Below, in pieces: positions 1-8,076 of a stretch of 52,954 bases of DNA. Numbering within the stretch: the stretch's first letter is position 1; each line of letters starts with the position of its first letter. A model generated the notes under the pieces. The model saw only the letters and a list, made by a program, of their open reading frames with translations, was not told where the DNA came from and did not search any database. The stretch spans positions 1 through 52,954 of the forward strand of contig NZ_DAOUQB010000022.1 in the NCBI RefSeq assembly GCF_030625865.1, given 5' to 3'. Origin of the DNA: Anaerotignum sp. (GTDB taxonomy: Bacteria; Bacillota; Clostridia; Lachnospirales; Anaerotignaceae). Made by a program: the position numbers and the translations under genes.

Positions 1-20
1 CATGTCCTTCGCCTCCTTAC
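1..20 (-). CDS. Start codon and ribosome site of a gene leaving the window
   Basis: The complement reads AAGGAGG (positions 18-12), an 8-base spacer, then ATG at 3-1. This is an excellent Firmicute translation start for a minus-strand gene whose body lies outside the window. Only the start codon is visible, so the product is unknown. A small inverted repeat (CCTGC..GCAGG, about 20-36) lies just upstream. Confidence 0.55.
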
Positions 21-142
21 CTGCTGTTTTGCAGGTGCAACTCCTTTTTCCAAGACCAAGTATATTGGAGAAACCTAAAATTTACTTTAAATTTAAAAAA
101 GATTTTACAAAAATTTCTTAAACCGTCTAAAACGTAAAAAAG

Positions 143-166
143 CCCTAGAAACAAAAGTTTCTAGGG
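143..166 (-). terminator. Intrinsic terminator hairpin (minus strand)
   Basis: A perfect 10-bp stem, CCCTAGAAAC / GTTTCTAGGG, with an AAAA loop. On the minus strand it is followed by a T run (the A run at 136-141). The hairpin at 421-449 is nearly identical, so the same terminator appears twice about 280 bp apart. Confidence 0.6.
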
Positions 167-177
167 GGATGAAAGAC

Positions 178-272
178 AAGGTCAAAAGAAAGACCTTGAG
201 GGCTTTGCCCTCAAACACCTACAAGGGTTTCACCCTTGACCTTGCTAAAACCCGCATAGATATGCGGGTTTT
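178..272. repeat. Modular hairpin cassette, copy 1
   Basis: Four short inverted repeats stand in close succession: AAGGTC/GACCTT (178-197), GAGGGC-ttt-GCCCTC (198-212), CAAGGGT-ttc-ACCCTTG (222-238), and a long stem centred on CCCGCATA-ga-TATGCGGG (247-272). The first module, AAGGTCAAAAGAAAGACCTT, recurs exactly at 19884-19903. Versions of the third and fourth recur at 9564-9582, 9638-9659, 9760-9778 and 9875-9898. The stretch from 4 to 457 has no convincing gene. Confidence 0.7.
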
Positions 273-420
273 CTGCTTTTTTTAAAATTTTATTGATTGT
301 ATTTGCCTTGTTTCATGGCTTCTTTTATTTTAGGTACAATTTTATCTCCTTATTACTTTTATATTACGTAATCTCTTTTTTATCAACCATCATTAAAAGA
401 ACAAGAAAACAAAAAAATAA

Positions 421-449
421 ATCCCTAAGAAACAAAAGTTTCCAGGGAT
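421..449. terminator. Bidirectional terminator after the tRNA operon
   Basis: A stem ATCCCTaAGAAAC / GTTTCcAGGGAT with an AAAA loop, flanked by T runs on both strands (TTTTTT after 448 on plus; the A run before 420 on minus). It lies 9 bases past the last tRNA and ends the minus-strand tRNA transcript. Confidence 0.7.
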
Positions 450-457
450 TTTTTCAA

Positions 458-531
<74 letters not shown>

Positions 532-556
532 GCAATAAAAAAATATGAAATTACTA

Positions 557-637
557 TGGGCGGAGAAGGATTCGAACCTTCGAAGCTATCGCAACAGATT
601 TACAGTCTGCCCCCTTTGGCCGCTCGGGAATCCACCC
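557..637 (-). tRNA. tRNA-Tyr (GTA)
   Basis: Minus-strand cloverleaf with acceptor GGGTGGA paired to TCCGCCC, anticodon loop CTGTAAA (GTA), and the extended variable arm expected of bacterial tRNA-Tyr. Discriminator A; CCA not encoded. Middle gene of the tRNA operon. Confidence 0.93.
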
Positions 638-644
638 ATATGAA

Positions 645-717
645 AGCCGATGATCGGACTCGAACCGATAACCTGCTGATTACAAGTCAGCTGCTCTGCC
701 AATTGAGCCACATCGGC
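645..717 (-). tRNA. tRNA-Thr (TGT)
   Basis: Minus-strand cloverleaf with acceptor GCCGATG paired to CATCGGC, anticodon loop CTTGTAA (TGT), and T arm GGTTCGAGTCC. CCA not encoded. First gene of the three-tRNA transcript. Confidence 0.93.
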
Positions 718-745
718 AAATACTCAAAAACGGAGTACGACTAAT

Positions 746-774
746 ATAATATCATAGGATTTTTGTTTCGTCAA
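746..774 (-). promoter_or_regulatory. Promoter of the tRNA operon
   Basis: On the minus strand, -35 TTGACG (774-769), a 17-bp spacer, and -10 TATTAT (751-746). It sits about 30 bp before tRNA-Thr and is a good vegetative sigma-A match. Confidence 0.75.
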
Positions 775-823
775 GTATTTTTTCTTCTTCTTTCGACAAA
801 AAGCATTTTCCATCCTTTATAAG

Positions 824-1030
824 TTAACAAAGGCGGCTGAGCGCCTGTAAAATTTCGCCTAAATATTGCTGCATAAACCGCAACACCAAAAGAAGAGAAG
901 CAATATAACACCCCAGAGAGATAGGTTTTAGCAAATGATTTTGCCTTCTGGAAAAAGCCATTACTTCTAGTATGGACTGAATACATAAAATTATAAAAAA
1001 TTGTCCTGCCAGTGTTAGAAATCCTTGCAT
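824..1030 (-). CDS. Small membrane protein, unknown function
   Basis: A 68-residue product starting MQGFLTLAGQ. I chose this ATG because AGGAG lies 7 bases upstream; an in-frame ATG six codons earlier would put that ribosome site inside the gene. Two hydrophobic stretches (about residues 3-20 and 36-54) suggest two membrane helices separated by a basic RRQNHLLK loop. No family recognised. The gene stands alone, divergent from the hydrolase at 1133. Confidence 0.55.
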   Translation of the reverse strand: MQGFLTLAGQFFIILCIQSILEVMAFSRRQNHLLKPISLGCYIASLLLVLRFMQQYLGEILQALSRLC

Positions 1031-1132
1031 AATATCGCTCCTATTCAAAAACTTATTATCATCCTATGAAAATTTTTCTTTTCAAATGACGTTTTTCCGT
1101 TCATAATAGAGAATAGAAAAGGAGGGTCTGAT

Positions 1133-2077
1133 ATGAACAAAAAAGCAAAGCAAGCAGTACTTTCCCTTTCCGCCGCAGCAACAGGTCTTTCCGGCGGATT
1201 ATTTCTTTGGCAAAAAGCTTGTTTTTGGCAAGCACAAAAAAAAGTAGATGATACCCATTTTGAAATATATTCCTCACCATTGGGTGATATCGCCTATACA
1301 TCTGTAGGAAATGGCCGTCCTTTGCTCCTAATCCATAGTATGACACTGGGGACAAGTCGTAGGGAATGGGATATGGTTATAACGGATTTAGCAAAAAGTT
1401 ACCATGTTTATGCATTGGATTTACCCGGCTTTGGCAATTCCTATACACCTGAGAAGCCGTGGACAGCCTATCAGTATGCCCAATGTATTCATGAATTTAT
1501 GGAAAATGTAATTCGCCGTCCTGTTTGTATCGTAGCATCTAATGGCGGTGGTGATATGGCTTTGGTTACCTCTATGATGTATCCCGAAAAAATAAAAGGG
1601 CTTATCCTAATCTCTCCGGAAGGCTTTGGACGAGGCTTCGCAACAAATAAAGAAACAAAACCTCTCAATAACCTTCTAATGCCTATTTCCGGAACCCAAC
1701 TTTTTCTTTCCGGAACAACAAAAAGAAAAATCAAAGAAGGTTTGGAAGAACTTATTTTTGCAAAAGAAAACATCTCAAAAGAGTTATTGAACACCTTCTA
1801 TTATTCTGCTAGAAGAAATAAAAAAAATCAGGTGACCTTTGCAACATTAAAAACAGGTTTTTGGCGAGCAGATACAAAAGCAGCATTTTCTGCCCTTCCT
1901 ATGCCTTTCTGGATTTTTTGGGGAGAAGAAAACAAATCAAACCCCATTTCTAACATGGAATGGGCCGAAAACATCCGTCCTGAGGGAGAATATGTTATTT
2001 TTGAAGATGTTGGCAACTTTCCCCATCTGGAAAACAGCCAAACTTTTACTCATATCGTGAAAGAATATTTGAAATAA
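1133..2077 (+). CDS. Alpha/beta-hydrolase fold protein, probable pseudoenzyme
   Basis: A 314-residue protein; the start is set by AAGGAGG 6 bases upstream. Residues 5-30 form an uncleaved hydrophobic anchor, followed by an alpha/beta-hydrolase core (LLLIHSM near 64-70, DLPGFGNS 96-103). In the nucleophile elbow, where the family has G-x-S-x-G, the sequence is VASNGGG, putting Asn137 at the nucleophile position. The usual acid site reads WGEENKSNP, again Asn (267) where Asp is expected. The histidine (His298, NFPHLE) is kept. By family knowledge this would not hydrolyse esters; a binding role is possible. It is followed at 15 bp by two hotdog thioesterases, so all three are probably co-transcribed. 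The fold is clear; the function is unknown. Confidence 0.85.
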   Translation: MNKKAKQAVLSLSAAATGLSGGLFLWQKACFWQAQKKVDDTHFEIYSSPLGDIAYTSVGNGRPLLLIHSMTLGTSRREWDMVITDLAKSYHVYALDLPGFGNSYTPEKPWTAYQYAQCIHEFMENVIRRPVCIVASNGGGDMALVTSMMYPEKIKGLILISPEGFGRGFATNKETKPLNNLLMPISGTQLFLSGTTKRKIKEGLEELIFAKENISKELLNTFYYSARRNKKNQVTFATLKTGFWRADTKAAFSALPMPFWIFWGEENKSNPISNMEWAENIRPEGEYVIFEDVGNFPHLENSQTFTHIVKEYLK

Positions 2078-2091
2078 AGGGGATTATTGTA

Positions 2092-2577
2092 ATGAATCAG
2101 TTAGAAACACCAACCCGTTCTCAAAAAGATATGGAACTGTGGTTCCAACAAGTAACCAGTCCCGGTTCCAGGCTCTTGAGTCACGGTGTAGTACCAAAAA
2201 TCCAACCCAAATTTGTGAGTTGCAGCCTAGAAGAAAAAAGCGTTACGCTATCCTTTGATGTTTTAGAATGGGAATTAAATCCGCAAAACGTCATTCATGG
2301 CGGTATCATCGCCACAGCCTTTGATACAGTTCTTGGGCTTCTTTGTCATTATTTTACAAAACCTCATGTGGTAATTACAGTAAACTTAAATACCACCTAT
2401 CATAAACCTATTTTTATGGGTACTACCTTTCATATTAAGGGTAAATTAGAATTTCAAGGGCGCTCTTTATGCAATATTACGGGAGAAGCATGGACACAAA
2501 ACAATTCTGTTTTGGCAGCAAGTTCTACCGCAGTTTTTAAAGCCCTCAGAGAAATCCAAAGCAACCCATTAGTATAG
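2092..2577 (+). CDS. Hotdog-fold thioesterase, PaaI-like (copy 1)
   Basis: A 161-residue single hotdog domain. The active-site helix carries the HGG signature (NVIHGGIIATAFD, about residues 65-77), with the Asp seven positions after the glycine pair that commonly serves in PaaI/YbgC-type acyl-CoA thioesterases. AGGGGATT precedes the ATG. It lies 14 bp after the hydrolase and 16 bp before a paralogue sharing the WELNP..HGGII..FD..FGLLCHYF core. Its substrate cannot be told from sequence; an acyl-CoA or acyl-carrier thioester is the family expectation. Confidence 0.85.
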   Translation: MNQLETPTRSQKDMELWFQQVTSPGSRLLSHGVVPKIQPKFVSCSLEEKSVTLSFDVLEWELNPQNVIHGGIIATAFDTVLGLLCHYFTKPHVVITVNLNTTYHKPIFMGTTFHIKGKLEFQGRSLCNITGEAWTQNNSVLAASSTAVFKALREIQSNPLV

Positions 2578-2593
2578 AAAGGAAGATATACTT

Positions 2594-3070
2594 ATGAAAA
2601 AAAACAAAAATTTAAACCAAGGAGACATGGAGGCTTGGTTTACAAAAATAAATGCACCTGACTTTTATATGAGAGAAAAAGGTGTTCTAAATTTATTGGA
2701 TCCAAAATTTAAAGAATGCAACTTCGAAAAAAAAGAACTGGTTCTCTCCTTTGAAGTAAAGGATTGGGAATTAAATCCGGAAGGTGGATTGCATGGCGGT
2801 ATTATTGTAACGGGTTTTGATATGACTTTTGGTTTACTTTGCCATTATTTTGAAAAACCAAATATGGTTTGCACTGTGAATCTATCCACAACATACATTC
2901 AACCCGTCCTACCTGATGATACAGTTGAATATCATGCTCGCATCATTTCCCAGGGAAAAAACATGATTAGCTTGGTAGGGGAAGCACGATTAACAAGAGA
3001 GCATATTCTTGCGGCAACTGCTACTACAACGTATATGATTTTAAATAAGCAATTGGATATACCGGAGTAA
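2594..3070 (+). CDS. Hotdog-fold thioesterase, PaaI-like (copy 2)
   Basis: A 158-residue paralogue of the preceding gene, with the same DMEAWF N-terminal motif, the HGG helix (GGLHGGIIVTGFD) and CHYFEKPN. The repeated architecture indicates a local tandem duplication followed by divergence. Hotdog proteins act as dimers of domains, so the two products could form a heterodimer (inference). AAGGAAG lies 8 bases before the ATG. The operon ends in the terminator at 3092-3123. Confidence 0.85.
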   Translation: MKKNKNLNQGDMEAWFTKINAPDFYMREKGVLNLLDPKFKECNFEKKELVLSFEVKDWELNPEGGLHGGIIVTGFDMTFGLLCHYFEKPNMVCTVNLSTTYIQPVLPDDTVEYHARIISQGKNMISLVGEARLTREHILAATATTTYMILNKQLDIPE

Positions 3071-3091
3071 AATTAACCTTGATACGCAAAA

Positions 3092-3123
3092 GGATGCAGC
3101 TAAAATCTGCATCCTTTTTTTTA
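3092..3123 (+). terminator. Terminator of the hydrolase-thioesterase operon
   Basis: An 8-bp stem GGATGCAG / CTGCATCC with a 7-base loop, followed by an uninterrupted T run (3115-3123). Confidence 0.85.
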
Positions 3124-3435
3124 TAAATCTTATTGCTTTTCATAATCGGCAATTTTAAATTCACTTTTGTTTTCAATTATAAAGTCTATTCCTGTATTCT
3201 TTTTTTGCAAGATAATGAAAATCAATAGATAAACAGTAAGTAAAACTCCCTTTTTTACTACCTCATCTTATTCATTTCCAAGTCAACTTTCCTTACTTCC
3301 TATGATAAAAGGATAGCATCTCCTTATTCCTTTTCCTCTCAAATTCCCGATAAAATATGAGATCATAAAAAGTTTTTAGTACAAACCCCATTTCTTTCTA
3401 TTCTTTTTGAAACAAAATTACTTATCATTTTTTGT
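3124..3435. other. AT-rich intergenic stretch
   Basis: About 310 bp between the convergent thioesterase operon and noc. I see no gene, tRNA or strong hairpin; the noc stop codon is at its right edge. Confidence 0.5.
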
Positions 3436-4275
3436 TCATGCCGATTCTACTACACCTTTGCGAATACGAATAATAATTTCACATCCCTCCTCGTTTTGTG
3501 AATCCTCATATACCACATCCATACCGCTGCGACGGATTACTTCTAAAGATTGCTTAATGGTATTGGTAAACAAACGGAAATCCGTAACATAACGTTTTTC
3601 CCTCCTCTCACCCTTTTCCGTATGTTTGTTCCGCATTTCTTCCAAAGTATGTTCCACAAATTCTTCTGTCCGTTTTACATTCATTTCCTCACGAATCATC
3701 TGGGCCATAACATACAGACGGGTTTGCTCATCGGGCAAACGAAGCAATGCCCTGGCATGACGTTCTGTAAAGTTATGCTCCAAAAGCTCTTTTTTCACAC
3801 TATCCTCTAATTTTAAAACACGCAGTTTATTTGCAATGGCTGACTGGCTTTTGGACAACTTTGCCGCCAACTCTTCTTGGGTTAAACCATAATCTTCCAT
3901 CATATTGCGATAGCCTTCAGCCTCTTCCAAAAAACTCAGATTTTGGCGCTGAATATTCTCAATAAATGCTAAAACAGCACTATCGCTGTCACTTACCTGC
4001 ACAAAAATGGCAGGAACCGTTGTAAGTCCAGCCATTTCCGCTGCTCGAAGGCGACGCTCACCTGCCACCAATTCGTAGGAACCACCACTCATTTTCCGAA
4101 CAGTAATGGGCTGTAAGATGCCATATGCAGTAATGGATTCCGCTAATTCCTCCAGTGCACCTAGATTAAAATATTTTCTTGGCTGATATGGATTTGGACG
4201 AACCTTTTCAATTGGCAGCTGATATACAGCCTTCTCCTTTTTTAATAGCATTTCGGGAAATTTCAAAACCTCCAT
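3436..4275 (-). CDS. noc: Nucleoid occlusion protein Noc (ParB-family CTPase)
   Basis: A 279-residue ParB-family protein. The N-terminal CTP-binding domain has NPYQPRKYF (about 28-36) and GERRLRAAEMAGL (box II). A helix-turn-helix follows (LTQEELAAKLSKSQSAIANKLRVL), then a C-terminal dimer domain with TNTIKQSLEVIRRSG, a pattern typical of Noc rather than Spo0J. Noc binds NBS sites and blocks division over the nucleoid. Position next to rsmG, with a separate parB at 29393, supports noc. The N-terminal leader before the ParB core is short (about 20 residues), so the membrane-targeting helix would have to be MEVLKFPEMLLKKEK or nearby (inference). GGAGG precedes the ATG. Confidence 0.9.
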   Translation of the reverse strand: MEVLKFPEMLLKKEKAVYQLPIEKVRPNPYQPRKYFNLGALEELAESITAYGILQPITVRKMSGGSYELVAGERRLRAAEMAGLTTVPAIFVQVSDSDSAVLAFIENIQRQNLSFLEEAEGYRNMMEDYGLTQEELAAKLSKSQSAIANKLRVLKLEDSVKKELLEHNFTERHARALLRLPDEQTRLYVMAQMIREEMNVKRTEEFVEHTLEEMRNKHTEKGERREKRYVTDFRLFTNTIKQSLEVIRRSGMDVVYEDSQNEEGCEIIIRIRKGVVESA

Positions 4276-4742
4276 CTGTATTTCCTCCTTTTTTATCCTA
4301 TAGAAACCGAGATACTTTTACAAATCTACGGCATTTTTCTTTTTTTTCATTTTAACATAGGAAACCAAAATTGACAGAAAAAGAGTATAACAAAAACACT
4401 GTACCCTCGACAAAATGGTGCTGCATAAGACACAAAAAACTCGAAGGGTTGGATATATTGACGGAGGTTGTGAAAATTTAATAATTCTTTAACCTTTTCT
4501 CGTCAAATTTTTTCATTTAAAAAACTACATACATGACTTTTTTTGACACAGGCATACTATATATCGTATTTTTTCTTTTCAGCAGTAGTAATTTTTTTTA
4601 TTCCACTACTGCTTTTTTATAAAAATAAATTTGAAAATCAGATGAAATATTTGTGCCGACACAATATATTTCCCGGGTATAGCTTCGTTCCAAAAAGACT
4701 TGTCTTACTTTTTTTCTCTCAGTCCCCTTTTACCATAAAAAA
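4276..4742. other. Noc-rsmG intergenic region
   Basis: About 470 AT-rich bases between noc and the rsmG terminator, presumably holding the noc promoter. On the plus strand there is a terminator-like hairpin, AGCAGTAGT / ACTACTGCT with T run (4581-4618), and an isolated TTGACA (4543-4548) without a convincing -10. A CCCGGG-centred site resembling a Noc-binding site is at 4668-4681. No gene is supported. Confidence 0.45.
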
Positions 4743-4766
4743 GACAGCATACATCAGTATGCTGTC
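4743..4766 (-). terminator. Terminator after rsmG
   Basis: A perfect 10-bp stem GACAGCATAC / GTATGCTGTC with a 4-base loop, followed on the minus strand by a TTTTTT run. It lies 8 bp past the rsmG stop. Confidence 0.85.
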
Positions 4767-4774
4767 AGACTGTC

Positions 4775-5494
4775 TTACTTCAAAGGTTTTTTTGAAATTT
4801 TACCGGCTTTTCTGGGATACTGTTTTGGCGTAGGAGATACTTTTTCAATAAAAACAAGCTTATGTGCTAATTCTGTAAAAGGAATTGTAACATCAATCAC
4901 CTTACTTACCCTACCCCCAAGCTTCCCTATTGCACTCTCTGCCTCCGCAATTTCTCCCAAAGCATCAGGACCTTTTAGCGCCGCCAAAGTTCCGCCAATT
5001 TTTACAAAAGGCAAACAATATTCCGATAATACAGCTAAATTTGCCACTGCACGGGAAACACAGTAATCAAACTGCTCCCGATACAACGAATTTTGTCCCC
5101 CATCCTCCGCACGGGCATGAACACATACAGTATCCTTTAAACCCATAGATTTTATTGCCTCTTCCAAAAAGCCAATTCTTTTTTGCAAAGAATCCAACAA
5201 GGTCATAGAAACCTCCGGACAGACAATTTTCACAGGCAAACCGGGAAAGCCAGCTCCTGTTCCCACATCAATAATTTTTGTATCCTGTGAAATTTCTAAA
5301 TAAGGCACAAGGCTCAAGCAGTCAGCAAAATGCTTTAAAACGACTTCTTTTTCCTCTGTAATGGCGGTTAAGTTCATTTTTTCATTCCATTCCAGCAACA
5401 GGGACATATATATCATAAACTGCTCTCCCATTTGTTGGGAAAGAGGAATTTGCATTTGCTCGCAACAAGATTGTAACAGCATTTTATTTTCCAT
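4775..5494 (-). CDS. rsmG: 16S rRNA (guanine-N7)-methyltransferase RsmG
   Basis: A 239-residue SAM-dependent methyltransferase that modifies G527 of 16S rRNA. SAM motif I is IIDVGTGAGFPGLPVKI (about 70-86); downstream come LLDSLQKRIGFLEE and SRAVANLAVLSEYCLP, as in GidB/RsmG. Length is normal. The start is only 3 bp from the stop of the upstream 144-residue gene, so they are co-transcribed. It belongs to the conserved mnmG-rsmG-noc block left of oriC. Confidence 0.95.
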   Translation of the reverse strand: MENKMLLQSCCEQMQIPLSQQMGEQFMIYMSLLLEWNEKMNLTAITEEKEVVLKHFADCLSLVPYLEISQDTKIIDVGTGAGFPGLPVKIVCPEVSMTLLDSLQKRIGFLEEAIKSMGLKDTVCVHARAEDGGQNSLYREQFDYCVSRAVANLAVLSEYCLPFVKIGGTLAALKGPDALGEIAEAESAIGKLGGRVSKVIDVTIPFTELAHKLVFIEKVSPTPKQYPRKAGKISKKPLK

Positions 5495-5497
5495 GTG

Positions 5498-5932
5498 TTA
5501 CTCCTTCTCAATATAATTTATTTTCCACTTACCATAGCGATTAGGTTCCGCCACCATTTGAACGGAAATTACCTCTGTTTTTCCCTCATCGTTTTTGCAA
5601 GTAAGGGATACCGTTCTAATTTCATTCAATATATCATCAGAAAAAAAATGAAGGGTTTTTCTATCCTCAAAAAACTTTTTGATTCCCTCAAAATCTGCTA
5701 CAGCAGCAGCGGTAGTAGAGAGATATCCCATCGCCTCATCTTGACAGTCATTTTCCAATGCAGTAATAAATGAACGTACCGTTCCACTGGGATTCGGTAA
5801 TGAAAAAAAGGGAGCACCAATTGTATTAAAGCAAGAATGTTCCAATGGAAATCTTCTTTTGGGTAAAAACATTCTTCTGTCTTTTTGGGGTTCTTCTTTT
5901 CGATTTTCCTCCCAAGGCAGAAATAGATTCAT
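5498..5932 (-). CDS. Hypothetical protein between mnmG and rsmG
   Basis: 144 residues; GGAGGGG lies 6 bases before the ATG. The N-terminal 45 residues are basic and proline-rich with no clear fold. Residues about 47-144 (GTVRSFITALENDCQDEAMGYLS ... YGKWKINYIEK) have the helix-then-sheet pattern of NTF2-like/DUF4878-type domains, ending in the YGKWKI strand. That is weak fold inference, not family identification. No signal peptide. It is tightly coupled to rsmG (3-bp gap). Function unknown. Confidence 0.65.
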   Translation of the reverse strand: MNLFLPWEENRKEEPQKDRRMFLPKRRFPLEHSCFNTIGAPFFSLPNPSGTVRSFITALENDCQDEAMGYLSTTAAAVADFEGIKKFFEDRKTLHFFSDDILNEIRTVSLTCKNDEGKTEVISVQMVAEPNRYGKWKINYIEKE

Positions 5933-6024
5933 CCAATCCCCTCCTTTTTGAAAAAATAGACCTGGGCTTCGAGACAGCGTCCCGAGAGCTTGTCTTTTAG
6001 ATTACGGGACAAAATCCCCATAAT

Positions 6025-7908
6025 TTATTTTTTTCGCTTTTGTTGCTCCAGATAAATTAGCAATACAGAAATATCCGCAGGAGATACCCCTGTAATACGA
6101 GATGCATGACCTAAAGAACTGGGACGAATTGCATCAAGTTTTTGTTTTGCTTCAATACGCAGGCCTTGAATACTCTGATAGTCCATATCCTCGGGCAATT
6201 TACGATTTTCCAACTTTTTAAACTGCTCCACTTGCTTGAGCTGTTGACCGATATAGCCTTCGTATTTTATTTGGATATTCACCTGTTCTCTCACATCCAT
6301 GGGCAATTCCGGTCTTTCCCCATCAATAGGCGCAAGCTTTTCATAATCCAACTCCGGTCTTTTGATAAGATCTGACAGTTTTACCCCTGATTTAATGGGA
6401 GAACTTTCATGTTTTTCCAATATTTCCAATGTTTTTGTATTAGGTGCAATGGTTAAGCCTTTTACACGCTCAATTTCCATAGCAATCAAACGTTCCTTTT
6501 CTCTCAATGCGAGAAAGCGTTCCTCTGAAACCAAGCCGATTTCATGACCAATTGGCATCAGCCTCTGATCTGCATTATCCTGACGCAACAACAAACGGAA
6601 TTCTGCACGGCTTGTCATCATACGATATGGCTCTTTACTTCCCTTGCTGATTAAATCATCAATTAATACACCGATATATCCATCGGAACGTTGTAAAATA
6701 ACGGGGTCTTTCCCTTGGATATATCTGGAGGCATTGATCCCACCGATAAGCCCCTGGGCAGCCGCTTCCTCATAACCGGAACTTCCGTTAAACTGACCTG
6801 CACTGAATAATCCCTTATAATCCTTAAATTCTAAGGAAAGCTTTAATTGGGTTGCATCAATGCAATCGTATTCAATGGCATAAGCAAAACGGGTAATTTC
6901 GCAGTGCTCTAACCCTGGAACCGTATGATACATGGCAATTTGTACATCCTCAGGCAAAGAAGAAGACATGCCTTGAATATACATTTCTTCCGTAGTCTCA
7001 CCTTCAGGCTCTATAAAAATCTGGTGACGCTCTTTATCGGCAAAACGAACCACTTTATCCTCAATGGAAGGACAATATCTGGGGCCTGTCCCCTCAATAA
7101 TACCGCCGAATAACGGGGAACGATGTAAATTTTCTTTTATAACCTCATGGGTTTTTTCATTGGTATAAGTCAACCAGCATAATGCCTGCTCTCTTTTAAT
7201 ATCCTCCGCTGTATTTTCAAAGGAAAAAGGAATAATATTTTCATCTCCATATTGAGGCTGCATTTTATCAAAGTCCAAAGAACGTTTCAACATTCTGGCC
7301 GGTGTACCTGTTTTAAACCGATACAACTGAATTCCCATATCCTTTAAGCTTTGGCTTAATTGGGTGGCAGGCATCAAGTTATTGGGACCACTGGGAACAA
7401 TGACTTCCCCATGTAAACAACGCCCGCGCATATAAGTACCCATAGAAAGAACAGCAGCTTTGCAGCGAAAGATTGCTCCGGCAGCAGTCACAACGCCGGA
7501 AACTTTGCCATCTTCCATCATAATCTCTGCAATTTCACCTTGATAAATCCGTAGGTTTGCTGTTTTTTCCAAAGTGAGTTTCATTTCTGATTGATATTTT
7601 ACTTTATCTGCCTGGGCGCGCAAGGAATAAACCGCAGGCCCTTTTCCTGTATTCAACATTTTTGTCTGAATATAAGTTTTATCAATTACTTTTCCCATTT
7701 GTCCGCCCAAAGCGTCAATTTCTCTTACTAAATGCCCCTTAGAGCTACCCCCAATAGAGGGATTGCACGGCATCATGGCAATGCTGTCCAAACTGATGGC
7801 AAACATAATGGTTTTCATTCCCATTCTAGCTGACGCCAAAGCCGCTTCACAGCCTGCATGGCCACCGCCTACAACAGCAACATCAATGGTTTCTGCCTCA
7901 TACTTCAT
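6025..7908 (-). CDS. mnmG: tRNA uridine-5-carboxymethylaminomethyl modification enzyme MnmG
   Basis: A 627-residue FAD protein that works with MnmE to install cmnm5/nm5 groups at wobble U34 of tRNAs. The dinucleotide fold is at the N-terminus ([21 protein letters not shown], about 10-30). The MnmG signatures [11 protein letters not shown] and [24 protein letters not shown] are present, as is the C-terminal [31 protein letters not shown] tail that binds MnmE/tRNA. Length is normal. Here mnmG lies downstream of mnmE with a 168-bp gap. Confidence 0.97.
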   Translation of the reverse strand: MKYEAETIDVAVVGGGHAGCEAALASARMGMKTIMFAISLDSIAMMPCNPSIGGSSKGHLVREIDALGGQMGKVIDKTYIQTKMLNTGKGPAVYSLRAQADKVKYQSEMKLTLEKTANLRIYQGEIAEIMMEDGKVSGVVTAAGAIFRCKAAVLSMGTYMRGRCLHGEVIVPSGPNNLMPATQLSQSLKDMGIQLYRFKTGTPARMLKRSLDFDKMQPQYGDENIIPFSFENTAEDIKREQALCWLTYTNEKTHEVIKENLHRSPLFGGIIEGTGPRYCPSIEDKVVRFADKERHQIFIEPEGETTEEMYIQGMSSSLPEDVQIAMYHTVPGLEHCEITRFAYAIEYDCIDATQLKLSLEFKDYKGLFSAGQFNGSSGYEEAAAQGLIGGINASRYIQGKDPVILQRSDGYIGVLIDDLISKGSKEPYRMMTSRAEFRLLLRQDNADQRLMPIGHEIGLVSEERFLALREKERLIAMEIERVKGLTIAPNTKTLEILEKHESSPIKSGVKLSDLIKRPELDYEKLAPIDGERPELPMDVREQVNIQIKYEGYIGQQLKQVEQFKKLENRKLPEDMDYQSIQGLRIEAKQKLDAIRPSSLGHASRITGVSPADISVLLIYLEQQKRKK

Positions 7909-8076
7909 TTTAAAACTCCTTAGTATCGCGAAGGGAAACTCCCTCGTTTTTATTTTATTCTTAATCTAGTATTTTAGGACAATTCCTCGGAATTAGCAAT
8001 GCTTTCAAATGAACTAACCAAAAAAATGGAGAAAAAATTGTCTTTTTTCCGAATATATTAAAAAATATCCTATTTT

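Noticed and set aside
1101-1355. 84-residue minus-strand frame
   Set aside because: It is antisense to the hydrolase start region, without a ribosome site or coding-like pattern.
4543-4618. Small RNA gene between noc and rsmG
   Set aside because: TTGACA and a terminator are present, but no -10 lies at proper spacing and the predicted transcript would be only a few tens of bases.
4543-4833. 96-residue plus-strand frame
   Set aside because: It runs across a terminator-like hairpin, the rsmG terminator and the rsmG 3' end, is rich in Phe from T runs, and lacks a ribosome site.
5955-6015. Possible further hairpin cassette before mnmG's 3' end
   Set aside because: It has GGGAC/GTCCC-like words, but pairing is broken and no module order is recognisable; at most a degenerate remnant.
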